Assembly: GCA_020722575.1 (NCBI GenBank)
Contig: DYKN01000012.1
Span: forward strand, 1 to 64,000
Direction: 5' to 3'
Length of the DNA stretch: 64,000 nt
From: Rikenella microfusus
GTDB taxonomy: Bacteria > Bacteroidota > Bacteroidia > Bacteroidales > VadinHA17
Shown here: positions 55,993 to 64,000 of the stretch, in pieces
Layout of the letters: each line of letters begins with the position of its first letter
How positions within the stretch are numbered: position 1 is the stretch's first letter
Notes under the pieces: generated by a model
The model's database searches: none
The model's input: only the letters and a program-made list of their open reading frames with translations
Told to the model about the DNA's origin: nothing
Translations under genes and position numbers: made by a program

Positions 55993-56796
55993 TTAGTGCT
56001 TATAATATTTCATTGCCTCAGGGATTGCCTCCCTGATTTTTGTTATTCTTGTTTCATCGGAAGGATGAGTGCTAAGAAATTCCGAGGTTCTGGCACCTCC
56101 CGATGAAGTCATCTTTTCCCAGAAAGATATTGCCGTCTGTGGGTCATATCCTGCCATGGCCATAAATATCAATCCCAATCGGTCAGCTTCAAGTTCATGC
56201 TTTCTTGAATAAGGAAGGAGGACTCCCACCTGTGACCCTAACCCGTAAGCCATAAGAAAAATGCTTCTCGTTTCTTCCGGTTTTGTTTTTAATGCCTCGC
56301 TGAGAGCAATACCTCCCAGCTGGGCCAGAAGTTGCTGGCTCATCCTTTCGTTGCCATGACGGGCAACTGCATGGGCAATTTCGTGACTGATGACTACGGC
56401 AAGTCCGTTCCTGTCAGAAGTATAAGGAAGTATTCCTTTGTAAACCACTACCTTTCCTCCGGGCATGCACCATGCATTAGCTTCCTTATTATCAACAAGA
56501 TTAAACTCCCATGAATAGCCCTGAAGCCTGCTTTCAATTCTGTTGTCGGTAAAATATTTCTGAACAGCAGCAGCAATATTATTCCCAACCTCCTTAACAA
56601 TAGCAGAGTTTACAGCATCTGACGATGGCGGATTCTCCTTTATGAAGTCAGAATAATTTGTCAATCCCATTGCAATCAGTTCCGATTCCGGCAGAAGGTT
56701 AACCTGCTTTCTACCAGTTAGAGGAACTGTTGTACATGATTGACCAATTATCAGTAAAACTACCGGAGATAACAGCATCAGGTATATCTTTTTCAT
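55993..56796 (-). CDS. M48-family lipoprotein metalloprotease
   Basis: The 267-residue protein is a zinc peptidase of the M48 (BepA/LoiP-like) group, probably for quality control in the envelope. It has a lipoprotein signal with the cysteine at 21 (IGQSC), the zinc motif HEIAH (138-142) and the third ligand in HELEADRLG near 203. It lacks TPR repeats, so it is the LoiP-like short form. It follows the acyl-CoA dehydrogenase gene after 43 bases on the same strand and may be read with it by chance. Confidence 0.9.
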   Translation of the reverse strand: MKKIYLMLLSPVVLLIIGQSCTTVPLTGRKQVNLLPESELIAMGLTNYSDFIKENPPSSDAVNSAIVKEVGNNIAAAVQKYFTDNRIESRLQGYSWEFNLVDNKEANAWCMPGGKVVVYKGILPYTSDRNGLAVVISHEIAHAVARHGNERMSQQLLAQLGGIALSEALKTKPEETRSIFLMAYGLGSQVGVLLPYSRKHELEADRLGLIFMAMAGYDPQTAISFWEKMTSSGGARTSEFLSTHPSDETRITKIREAIPEAMKYYKH

Positions 56797-56839
56797 GGCT
56801 AAAAGATTTACCCAAAATTAACATCAATAACCTGAAAAA

Positions 56840-58618
56840 CTACAGGCGGTATTCGTTTTCTGCAATAAGTTTGTCGGCTATTCTGCGTCGTGCTTCTTTT
56901 ACATTAATACATTCGGCTGTTGTGAGTTTATCAATAACCTTCAGCAGTTTTTCCGTATTATCGGTATCGGCGAATGAGCAAACGGCGTCGCATGCTGATT
57001 TCCTTACCCTGAAGGCTGAATCATAAACAAACACATCGAGAACGTCTCTGAATAGCGGATCATGTCCTTTCATGTTTTCCCTCTTTTCGGTTCTGAGAGC
57101 GAGGGATTCGGCCTGATATACATCGATCATAATATCGGTAATGTTGTTCAGTACCTCCTGTTCTTTTACGAGGCCTTTTTCGAATTTTTTCGTTGCTCCG
57201 TGAATACAAAGCAGGGCTGCTTTTTTGAGGTTTCTTATTATACGCTTCTTATTTTCAAAGTAATCATTTCCCTGGCGGTATTCCTCATAAAGTCCTGACG
57301 GGTCGTTGAAAACTTTTTCTGCCTGGCCGAAAAGGTCAAACTCGCCTTTCATTGCTCTTTTCATGGCGGTATCGGAGACGAGCAGACGATTAATCTCGTT
57401 TGTTCCTTCGAATATTCTGTTTATTCTGGAATCGCGGTAACTCCGTTCCACATCCATTTCAGCTGAATAGCCCATTCCTCCGTGAATTTGAACGGCCTCA
57501 TCCACAACATAATCGAGCAATTCCGAACCGGCTACCTTCAGCAGGGCTGCCTCAACAGCATAATGGCTTATAGCCTCAATTGCAGCTCTGCCTTTATCTG
57601 AAATTTCAGATTCAAGTATTTCCTTCATATCATCAATATCCTTGCTTACACGATAAACAGCCGATTCAGTAGCAAGAAGCCTTATCACCTGTTCTGCAAG
57701 TTTATATTTTATTGCTCCGAATGTTGATATAAGAACTCCGAACTGTTTTCTTTCATTGGCATACCTGACCGAGTCGGTAATGGCCTTTTTGGCAGCACCG
57801 AGGACGTTCGCTCCCAGTTTAATTCTTCCCATGTGAAGAATTGAAAGTGCTATCCTGAAGCCTTCACCTCTTTTGCCAAGCATGTTTTCAGCCGGCACTT
57901 TTACATCATTAAAAAATATCTGGGCTGTTGATGAGCCCTTGATACCCATCTTGTGTTCATCGGGTCCTACGACCACTCCGGGCCATTTTGATTCTACAAT
58001 AAAGGCACTGAGAACACGGTCGTTTTCTACTTTGGCAAAAACGATAAAGGTATCGGCAAAACCAGCATTGGTAATCCACATCTTTTGACCATTCAGTATA
58101 TAATATTTACCGTCTTCGCTCAGCCTTGCATTTGTTTTTCCTGAATTGGCATCACTTCCTGCTCCGGGTTCGGTAAGGCAATAAGCACCCAGCAGCTCAC
58201 CGGTTGCCAGACGGGGCACATATTTCTGTCTCTGCTCTTCATTCCCATAATAAACAATCGGCATTGTTCCGATTCCACAATGTGCCATAAAAGCAACCGA
58301 AAAGGAATAACCTGCTCCGATAGTCTCTGCCGTAAGCATCTGGGTGACAAACGACTGTCCGAACCCGCCATATTCCTCAGGAACAGCTATTCCCATAAGA
58401 CCCAGTTCACCCGATTTTTTCAGAATGTTTTTCATCAGATCCCTGTCTCCTTTTTCAACCAAAGAAATATTCGGATAAACCTCTGCTACCAGAAAATCAC
58501 GACAGGTTTGTGCTATCATCAGCTGTTCCTCATTGAATTCTTCAGATATGAAGACATCGCTTGCGGCGGCTTCACTTACCAAAAATTCACCACTTCGCAG
58601 TAATTTCTTGTTTTCCAT
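56840..58618 (-). CDS. Acyl-CoA dehydrogenase, long form
   Basis: Acyl-CoA dehydrogenases oxidise acyl-CoA to enoyl-CoA and give electrons to ETF. The 592-residue protein has the FAD-binding motifs YCLTEPGAGSDA and MWITNAGFAD, and the catalytic glutamate is expected in FEGTNEINRLL. It is about 200 residues longer than typical members, with a helical C-terminal extension (about 420-592) like VLCAD/ACAD9-type proteins. It is the last of the five-gene operon beginning with etfB, and therefore the likely donor to that ETF. Substrate chain length cannot be read. Confidence 0.93.
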   Translation of the reverse strand: MENKKLLRSGEFLVSEAAASDVFISEEFNEEQLMIAQTCRDFLVAEVYPNISLVEKGDRDLMKNILKKSGELGLMGIAVPEEYGGFGQSFVTQMLTAETIGAGYSFSVAFMAHCGIGTMPIVYYGNEEQRQKYVPRLATGELLGAYCLTEPGAGSDANSGKTNARLSEDGKYYILNGQKMWITNAGFADTFIVFAKVENDRVLSAFIVESKWPGVVVGPDEHKMGIKGSSTAQIFFNDVKVPAENMLGKRGEGFRIALSILHMGRIKLGANVLGAAKKAITDSVRYANERKQFGVLISTFGAIKYKLAEQVIRLLATESAVYRVSKDIDDMKEILESEISDKGRAAIEAISHYAVEAALLKVAGSELLDYVVDEAVQIHGGMGYSAEMDVERSYRDSRINRIFEGTNEINRLLVSDTAMKRAMKGEFDLFGQAEKVFNDPSGLYEEYRQGNDYFENKKRIIRNLKKAALLCIHGATKKFEKGLVKEQEVLNNITDIMIDVYQAESLALRTEKRENMKGHDPLFRDVLDVFVYDSAFRVRKSACDAVCSFADTDNTEKLLKVIDKLTTAECINVKEARRRIADKLIAENEYRL

Positions 58619-58641
58619 TTTTCAGTTATTTGTTCTTTTGT

Positions 58642-59454
58642 TTATAATCCAAGAGCCATTACAATTAATTCGGCAATATCGAGATTCTTTACTTCGTTTT
58701 CTTTCCCTTTGTACTTAAGGCCATCGGTTATCATGGTCATACAGAAAGGGCAGGCGGTTACGATGACTCCAGCTTTTGTGCCAAGAGCTTCCTCAGTGCG
58801 CTCAATAAAAATTTCCTTGTTCCCTTTTTCCGCTTCCTTAAACATCTGCCCGCCTCCGGCTCCGCAACAGAGAGCAAAACTTCTGTTCCTGCCCATCTCT
58901 TTTAATGTTACCCCGAGAGATGCAAGCACATCCCTCGGCTCCTGATAAGTATCATTAGCCCTTCCAAGATAGCATGGATCATGATACGTAACAGTTATAT
59001 CATTTAATCTATCTTCAGAAATCTGAAGTTTCCTCTCATCTATAAACTTTTTCAGAAACACGAGATAATGTATCACCTCAAATTTTCCACCCAGATCTGG
59101 ATATTCATTTTTAAATACATTATAACAATGGGGGCAAATGGTCAATATTTTTCTGACCTCATATTTGTGCAGCGTTTCTATCACCTGGAGGGCCTGCATC
59201 TGAAAAAGCATTTCGTTGCCAGCTCTCCTTGCGGGGTCACCATTGCAGGTCTCCTCTTTACCAAGAACTGCATAGCTGACTTTGAGGTATTCAAGAATCT
59301 TTACAAATGCCCTTGTAACCTTTTTGTACCTGTCGTCATAAGCTCCGGCACATCCAACCCAGAAGAGATATTCTGGCCTTTCACCCTTTGCAAAAACATC
59401 CGACATTACAGGTACTTCAATTTTTCGGGTCTGCATAATGTTTACGTTTTTCAT
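58642..59454 (-). CDS. CCG-domain (HdrD/LutA-like) iron-sulfur protein
   Basis: The 270-residue protein has two CCG-type cysteine-rich domains (DUF224): C35, C70, CPHC (107-110), DPCYLGR (161) and then LCCGAGGG (196-202) with CPFC (235-238). In heterodisulfide reductase such motifs hold a special 4Fe-4S cluster. It begins 11 bases after the membrane FeS protein gene, whose domains correspond to the other part of HdrD/EMO-type proteins, so the two probably make one ETF:menaquinone oxidoreductase. The start is not certain because several Met occur in the first 17 residues. Confidence 0.87.
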   Translation of the reverse strand: MKNVNIMQTRKIEVPVMSDVFAKGERPEYLFWVGCAGAYDDRYKKVTRAFVKILEYLKVSYAVLGKEETCNGDPARRAGNEMLFQMQALQVIETLHKYEVRKILTICPHCYNVFKNEYPDLGGKFEVIHYLVFLKKFIDERKLQISEDRLNDITVTYHDPCYLGRANDTYQEPRDVLASLGVTLKEMGRNRSFALCCGAGGGQMFKEAEKGNKEIFIERTEEALGTKAGVIVTACPFCMTMITDGLKYKGKENEVKNLDIAELIVMALGL

Positions 59455-59465
59455 CCCGGATGGGA

Positions 59466-60785
59466 TCAGTTAACATTTATTTCAAGATCATCAGCCCATA
59501 GCAGTCTATCATCAGGTGAATACTGCCAGGGGGCTCCGTTGTTTTCTATATTGCTGAACATTGCCTTCAGCTGACCGGGAGCAGAGCCTTCTTCCATAAC
59601 AAGATATCTGCGCATATCAACTATCAGCGAGGGGTGGTTAATATTGATGGGGCACTCTTTTGCACAAGCATTGCATGTGGTACATGCCCATAATTCCTCC
59701 TCGGTAATGTAATCCCTGACAAGTGATCTGTTATCGTTATAATCCGGTCCGTGTTTAAGCATCGCCGGACCTTTCTCTTTCATCCTTGCCCGCAAATTCA
59801 TCATTATTTTACGGGGTGAGAGCTTTTTACCCGTTATATTGGCCGGGCATACCGAAGTACAGCGACCGCATTCAGTACATGCGAGGGAATCGAGGTAGTT
59901 TTTCCATGTAACATCCTCCGCATCCTTCACCCCGAAACGTGATGGCACTCCTTCCTGTGATACTGTGGAATATGCCGTTTCAGGATTCATCATCATTTTA
60001 ACCTCTCTGGTAACACTCTCCATGTTCTCAAGCTTCCCAAGCGGATAGAGCCTTGAAAGGAAAACGTTGGGAATCGACATGAAAACATGAAAATGTTTCG
60101 AATAAGGCAGGTAGTTAGCAAAAACGAAAATTGTTAGTATATGTGCCCACCATGAGGCATTATATAGCGTTTTATAACTTTCGTATGTTCCCGATTTAAG
60201 AAGCCCTGCCAGAAATGAACCCACCGGATAAATGCCGTGCATTTCACCTCCTGATAAATCAATCATTTTTACGTAGCCTGTATTCATTGCCATCAGACTG
60301 ACCATAAGAAAAAGGATTAGTGAGAGGGAAATAATTGCATCAATATGCGATTTATGTTTCATTTCAATGCCCTCAAACCTTCTTACTTTTACGAATAGTC
60401 GCCTTACCAGGAATATGATTACAGATATCAGGACAAGCAGAGCAAAGATATCTCCTGAAGCCATTATAACATCATGAACCGGTCCGAGGAATTTCAGGGA
60501 TTTATCAGCACCTGATACTCCGTCAATGACCATTTCGATACTGCCCAGCAATATCACGCAGAATCCCCAGAAAACAAGAGCATGAAAGAAGCCAATAACG
60601 GGCTTCCTGAAAATTTTTGTTTGTCCGAAAGCCACCGAGAGCATTACTTTGAAGCGTCTGCCAAAATCCCTGACGGGAAAGGCAGGTTTCGTCAGCCGGA
60701 AAAAGCCTGCGATACGTTTTACGGTATATAAGAAAACACCGAAAGTTAAGACTAATGAAACAATAAAGATTATCTGACCGATCAT
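59466..60785 (-). CDS. Membrane 4Fe-4S protein, EMO-like
   Basis: The 439-residue protein has about six N-terminal helices (to about residue 240) like the NarI/HdrE cytochrome b subunit, then a ferredoxin-like part with CTECGRCTSVCP and CTTCNACAKECP, each a 4Fe-4S site. With the CCG protein after it this resembles ETF:menaquinone oxidoreductase of syntrophic and Bacteroidota species, which oxidises reduced ETF and reduces menaquinone. It follows etfA after 22 bases. Confidence 0.87.
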   Translation of the reverse strand: MIGQIIFIVSLVLTFGVFLYTVKRIAGFFRLTKPAFPVRDFGRRFKVMLSVAFGQTKIFRKPVIGFFHALVFWGFCVILLGSIEMVIDGVSGADKSLKFLGPVHDVIMASGDIFALLVLISVIIFLVRRLFVKVRRFEGIEMKHKSHIDAIISLSLILFLMVSLMAMNTGYVKMIDLSGGEMHGIYPVGSFLAGLLKSGTYESYKTLYNASWWAHILTIFVFANYLPYSKHFHVFMSIPNVFLSRLYPLGKLENMESVTREVKMMMNPETAYSTVSQEGVPSRFGVKDAEDVTWKNYLDSLACTECGRCTSVCPANITGKKLSPRKIMMNLRARMKEKGPAMLKHGPDYNDNRSLVRDYITEEELWACTTCNACAKECPININHPSLIVDMRRYLVMEEGSAPGQLKAMFSNIENNGAPWQYSPDDRLLWADDLEINVN

Positions 60786-60807
60786 TAAAGAAATAATTTA
60801 ATATTAC

Positions 60808-61776
60808 CTATTTCTTCATCTCCCTGACTGCTTCAACCAGTTTGGGCAGCACCTTCATTGCATCTCCAACAATTCCGTACTGTGCAGCCTCAAAGATTGG
60901 AGCGTCCCTGTCGATGTTGATGGCAACGATATATTTCGAACCGCTAACTCCTGCAAGATGCTGGGTTGATCCGGAAATTCCGACTGCGATATAAAGATTT
61001 GGAGCAATAATTTTTCCTGTCTGGCCTGTATGTTCCTCATGGGGTCTCCATCCCTCATCCGATACCGGTCTTGAGCAGGCTGTGGCTGCGCCCAGCAGGG
61101 TAGCCAGTTCCTCCAGAGGGCCCCAGTTATCGGGCGATTTCATCCCCCTGCCTCCTGAAACAACAATATCCGCATCAGTTAAAAGTATACGGCCTCTCTG
61201 CATGGTGACATCCGTAACCTCTGTCTTTATCATTCCGGCATCAACATTCCATTCAATCTTTTCGATAACTGCCTCCGTTGGAGATTCGATAAGACCAAAA
61301 GAGTTTTGAAGCAGTGTGATGATTTTAATATCTGATTTAATTACTGTATGAGCAAATGCGTTTCCTGAATAAGCTTTTTTTATAACAGTGAATGGATCAA
61401 GTGAGAGAGGCAGACTGTTCACACCTGCTCCAACACCTGCCTTCAGCCGTACTGAAAGGCGTGGGGCAAGAGCCTTACCACTATTGTTATTGGCCAGAAC
61501 AATTACACTGACTCCTGATTTTAAAGCAATCTCAGAAATTATTGAGGTGAACAATTGATTATCAAGATTCTTAAGCAGGCTGTTTCTTACGCAGATTATT
61601 TTCTTTGCACCATACCTGCCAGCTTTGCCAAGCTCCTCATCATCCATGTCTCCTATTGTAAGAGCAGTTACTTCCGCGTTCATCTTTTTAGCCAGAGAAG
61701 AAGCATATGAAATAAGTTCAAAGGTGAGCTTTTTGAACTTTCCGTCCCAGTTTTCTGTGTAAACCAATACTGACAT
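60808..61776 (-). CDS. etfA: Electron transfer flavoprotein alpha subunit
   Basis: EtfA holds the FAD of the ETF heterodimer. The 322-residue protein has the N-terminal nucleotide-fold domain and the C-terminal FAD-binding domain with [24 protein letters not shown] and [21 protein letters not shown]. All hallmarks are intact. It lies 29 bases after etfB and before the membrane FeS protein gene. Confidence 0.95.
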   Translation of the reverse strand: MSVLVYTENWDGKFKKLTFELISYASSLAKKMNAEVTALTIGDMDDEELGKAGRYGAKKIICVRNSLLKNLDNQLFTSIISEIALKSGVSVIVLANNNSGKALAPRLSVRLKAGVGAGVNSLPLSLDPFTVIKKAYSGNAFAHTVIKSDIKIITLLQNSFGLIESPTEAVIEKIEWNVDAGMIKTEVTDVTMQRGRILLTDADIVVSGGRGMKSPDNWGPLEELATLLGAATACSRPVSDEGWRPHEEHTGQTGKIIAPNLYIAVGISGSTQHLAGVSGSKYIVAINIDRDAPIFEAAQYGIVGDAMKVLPKLVEAVREMKK

Positions 61777-61805
61777 ATTAAGAATTTTAAAAATTTTTAT
61801 TGCGA

Positions 61806-62555
61806 TTAAATTACTTTTGCCTCGTTCTGGAGGAGGCTTATCAGGTCGGCCGGATTGTCGGCGCTGATGAATTTACAGGCGGCTCTCGGAGCAGGTTTCT
61901 CAAAAGAGACCACCTCAGTCAGATGTTCTGCCGGCACGGGCTCAAACACTCTTATCTGTTTGGTTCTTGCGGTCATTATACCTCGCATTGAGGCAATTCT
62001 AGGTTCTTTTGCAATTCCTTTCTGAACGATTGCAACAAAAGGAAGGGGAACCGACAGAGTCTCCTTACCGCCGTCTATTTCTCTTACCAGCACCGGTTTG
62101 CCACTCTCAATCTTCAATGATGAGACAGCTGAAACAGAAGGGATCCCTAAAAATTCTGCAATCATGCCACCTACAAGCGAACTGTTGAAGTCGCTTGATT
62201 CTATACCGCATATAATTATGTCGTACTGTTCCTTTTTAACCACTTCAGCAATCTGTGCAGCAGTGAAGTATGCATCACCGGGTTCGGCATTAACCCTGAA
62301 AGCATCATCGGCTCCTATAGCAAGAGCTTTTCTGATTACAGGTTCGTCAGATGCCGGGCCTACATGTCCAACTGTTACAGATTTAACTCCAGTTGAAGAA
62401 TCATCTTTTAATTCCAGAGCCCTTGTCAGCGAAAGTTCATCCCATGGATTGATAACCCACTGAATACCCGTGGTTTCAATAAAACTGTTATCGGCTGTGA
62501 GCTTAATTTTCGTTGTGGTGTCAGGTACACTGCTGATACAAACAAGTATTTTCAT
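61806..62555 (-). CDS. etfB: Electron transfer flavoprotein beta subunit
   Basis: EtfB (249 residues) pairs with EtfA; the segment AIQKGI-like VAIVQKGIAKEPR and the ETF-beta signature region (PFVAIVQKG, RGIMTARTK) are present, and ALAIGADDAFRV is typical of the nucleotide-binding part. It is the first gene of the operon etfB-etfA-FeS-CCG-acyl-CoA dehydrogenase and has a consensus promoter. Confidence 0.95.
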   Translation of the reverse strand: MKILVCISSVPDTTTKIKLTADNSFIETTGIQWVINPWDELSLTRALELKDDSSTGVKSVTVGHVGPASDEPVIRKALAIGADDAFRVNAEPGDAYFTAAQIAEVVKKEQYDIIICGIESSDFNSSLVGGMIAEFLGIPSVSAVSSLKIESGKPVLVREIDGGKETLSVPLPFVAIVQKGIAKEPRIASMRGIMTARTKQIRVFEPVPAEHLTEVVSFEKPAPRAACKFISADNPADLISLLQNEAKVI

Positions 62556-62601
62556 TTCATCGTTTTTTAATTATTAGGGGATTCCCCCCTCTCAGAAACG
62601 G

Positions 62602-62631
62602 CAAATATAATAATTAATGATTCACCTCCAA
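62602..62631 (-). promoter_or_regulatory. Promoter of the etfB operon
   Basis: On the minus strand TTG (62629-62631, within TTTTTTGG), 19 bases, then TATATTTG (62602-62609) is a full Bacteroidota promoter. The leader of about 40 bases holds a short palindrome GGGGATTCCCC (62577-62587). Confidence 0.6.
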
Positions 62632-62820
62632 AAAACAAATAATTCATTTTTTTAAGAAATTCGAAACACACAACAATGTTATTACGTTAATAATCATTTC
62701 TTTAAACTATTCCCGTAGCCAGTACTAAAATTGTCGTTCGAAATTTTATAACTGCTTCTCATTATTAAGGATCAGTTATAAAAAATTAAAGTGTAAATTC
62801 AACCCGTTTTTTTTAAAGTT

Positions 62821-63756
62821 GTGTCAGAGCATACCGTAAAATACATTAAGACCTACTTTGCAATTATATTTGCAATGATTTTCTGGTCGCTCTCGTTTGT
62901 CTGGTTTAAAATGGCCAATACGAGTTTTCGTCCCATGACAATTATTTTTCTAAGGTTACTGTTTGCGGTAGTAATTCTTTCAACTTATATCTATCTGAAA
63001 AAAGAGTATGTCGGAATCAAAAAGAAAGACCTTAAATATTTTCTGTTACTTGCCTTTTTTGAACCATTTCTGTATTTTATCGGAGAAAGCAACGGTTTAA
63101 CTTATGTTTCCTCTACAACCGGATCAGTGGTTATTTCAACCATACCTGCCGTGGTTGCTATAGCAGCATGGTTGTTTTTCAAAGAGCGTCTCAGGAAAAT
63201 TAATTATGCCGGAATTTTGCTCTCATTCATCGGTATACTGGTATTTGTGATGGACAAAAACGGATCGCTTTCTTTCGATATCAGGGGACTTCTTTTGTTA
63301 GGACTGGCTGTTTTGTCTGCTTCCGGATTCAATATTATACTTGGCAAACTGCTGGGGTCATACAGCCCTGTTTTTATTGTAAATGTCCAGAACATTATTG
63401 GAGTTGTATTATTCTTCCCGGTTTTTCTTTTAACTGATTCAGGGAATCTGTTTTTCACACCTTTTGATTTTAAAACTTTCCTGCCGGTTATAGTACTGGC
63501 GCTCTTTGCTTCATGTTTTGCCTTCATACTTTTTGCTTACTCGGTAAAACATCTGGGTATTGCACGAGTAAATCCATTCACCAATATAATACCACTCTTC
63601 ACTGCCTTTTTTTCTTTCTTAATGCTGGGCGATAAACTTTCATTACAGAATTTTGCTGGAATGAGTATCGTCATAACAGGTATATTTCTCACGCAGATTA
63701 ATGGGAGAAAGAAGAAGAGTGCCGAAGCGCTTCCGCTTACAGGAAAAACTGCATGA
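62821..63756 (+). CDS. EamA/DMT family permease
   Basis: The 311-residue protein has ten helices in two repeated EamA halves (for example FWSLSFVWFK near the start and GIARVNPFTNIIPLFTAFF in the second half), as in the drug/metabolite transporter superfamily. Members export amino acids or other small metabolites, and no substrate can be given. It starts with GTG at 62821. It is divergent from the etfB operon. Confidence 0.88.
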   Translation: MSEHTVKYIKTYFAIIFAMIFWSLSFVWFKMANTSFRPMTIIFLRLLFAVVILSTYIYLKKEYVGIKKKDLKYFLLLAFFEPFLYFIGESNGLTYVSSTTGSVVISTIPAVVAIAAWLFFKERLRKINYAGILLSFIGILVFVMDKNGSLSFDIRGLLLLGLAVLSASGFNIILGKLLGSYSPVFIVNVQNIIGVVLFFPVFLLTDSGNLFFTPFDFKTFLPVIVLALFASCFAFILFAYSVKHLGIARVNPFTNIIPLFTAFFSFLMLGDKLSLQNFAGMSIVITGIFLTQINGRKKKSAEALPLTGKTA

Positions 63757-63822
63757 TATTCAGGTGTATTATAATTAAAAAGGTTTGACATCCGTTTTAT
63801 TAAATCATACTATCTTTACGCA

Positions 63823-64000
63823 GTGCTGAAGAAAACAGTTTATTGTATATTGTTTATGTTTCTTTTACATCCCTCGCTACTTCCACAGACGGGGGGAGAT
63901 AATGTTTATGAATTTCTTAATCTTACCTATCCGGCTTTAACTGCTTCGCTTGGAGGTGCGAATGTTTCCCTCAATAATGATGATATAAATATGGCATATA
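63823..64000 (+). CDS. porQ: PorQ, type IX secretion protein (partial)
   Basis: A frame starting with GTG at 63823 (LKKTVYCILFMFLLHPS signal peptide) runs to the window end. After the signal the sequence GGDNVYEFLNLTYPALTASL and GGANVSLNNDDINMAY is the start of PorQ, an outer membrane protein of the type IX secretion system, which takes part in processing and anchoring cargo at the surface. Only about 59 residues are visible. TTTG at 63784-63787 and TATCTTTA at 63811-63818 may be its promoter, imperfect in both sequence and spacing. Confidence 0.8.
   Translation, partial: MLKKTVYCILFMFLLHPSLLPQTGGDNVYEFLNLTYPALTASLGGANVSLNNDDINMAY

Noticed and set aside
62577..62587. Palindrome GGGGATTCCCC in the etfB leader as a terminator or riboswitch
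   Set aside because: The arms are only four to five pairs with no T-run and no larger fold; left as an unexplained short palindrome.

Overview
The window reads as a chromosomal segment of a low-GC member of the Bacteroidota, most like Bacteroidales and probably facultatively or microaerobically respiring. The evidence is phylum-typical gene content: DUF4290 beside murA, DUF5683, DUF4492 with cydAB, the pyrE/SRPBCC/NUDIX and birA//rsfS-ftsH-cdsA-psd neighbourhoods, a fused ResB-CcsA cytochrome c maturation protein, and porQ of the type IX secretion system at the right edge. Promoter-like sites of the Bacteroidota form (TTG, 17-19 bases, TAnnTTTG) occur upstream of several genes, and Shine-Dalgarno sites are scarce. 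No phage, insertion sequence, integron or CRISPR array was seen.

Layout. 0-6 kb: a sugar-use group on the minus strand (FucP-type sugar permease, GH51 arabinofuranosidase, GH2 lipoprotein with a PA14 domain). 6-11.5 kb: Kup potassium transporter, FkbM methyltransferase, UreH-type metal transporter, M1 peptidase. 11.5-20 kb, plus strand: DUF4290-murA, grpE-dnaJ, a NatAB-like ABC exporter, an NtrC-type response regulator without a DNA-binding domain, and an SDR epimerase. 20-28 kb: LysM lytic transglycosylase, DUF5683, parB-parA, a 480-base spacer with inverted repeats, diacylglycerol kinase-like, glutaminyl cyclase-like, HAD and phosphatidylserine synthase genes. 28-32 kb: DUF4492-cydA-cydB-small membrane protein, then an AI-2E family permease. 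32-41 kb: hsp20, the rsfS-ftsH-DUF2007-cdsA-psd-flavodiiron operon, birA, and pyrE diverging from a NUDIX gene. 41-48.6 kb: thioredoxin-fold lipoprotein-like protein without cysteines, coaD, lon, rpmE2, an unknown GNAT-like protein and a flippase. 48.9 kb: tRNA-His.

49-56 kb is a cytochrome c region: CcsBA, a monohaem cytochrome c, a membrane cytochrome b, and a seven-haem cytochrome. It is mixed with decay: a headless Crp/Fnr gene, a frameshifted plus-strand fragment, a cytochrome b cut by an in-frame TAG, and remnants of another cytochrome c fused to a DUF5777-like barrel. I take this as a quinol-to-periplasm electron route in the course of being lost, and it is the most interesting part of the window.

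56-62.6 kb is an intact operon etfB-etfA-membrane FeS protein-CCG protein-acyl-CoA dehydrogenase (with an M48 protease behind it), which should pass electrons from acyl-CoA oxidation through ETF to menaquinone. Together with cytochrome bd (oxygen reduction) and the flavodiiron protein (oxygen or NO removal), the window gives a picture of electron flow from beta-oxidation-type reactions into a quinone pool with low-oxygen outlets. An EamA permease and the start of porQ close the window.
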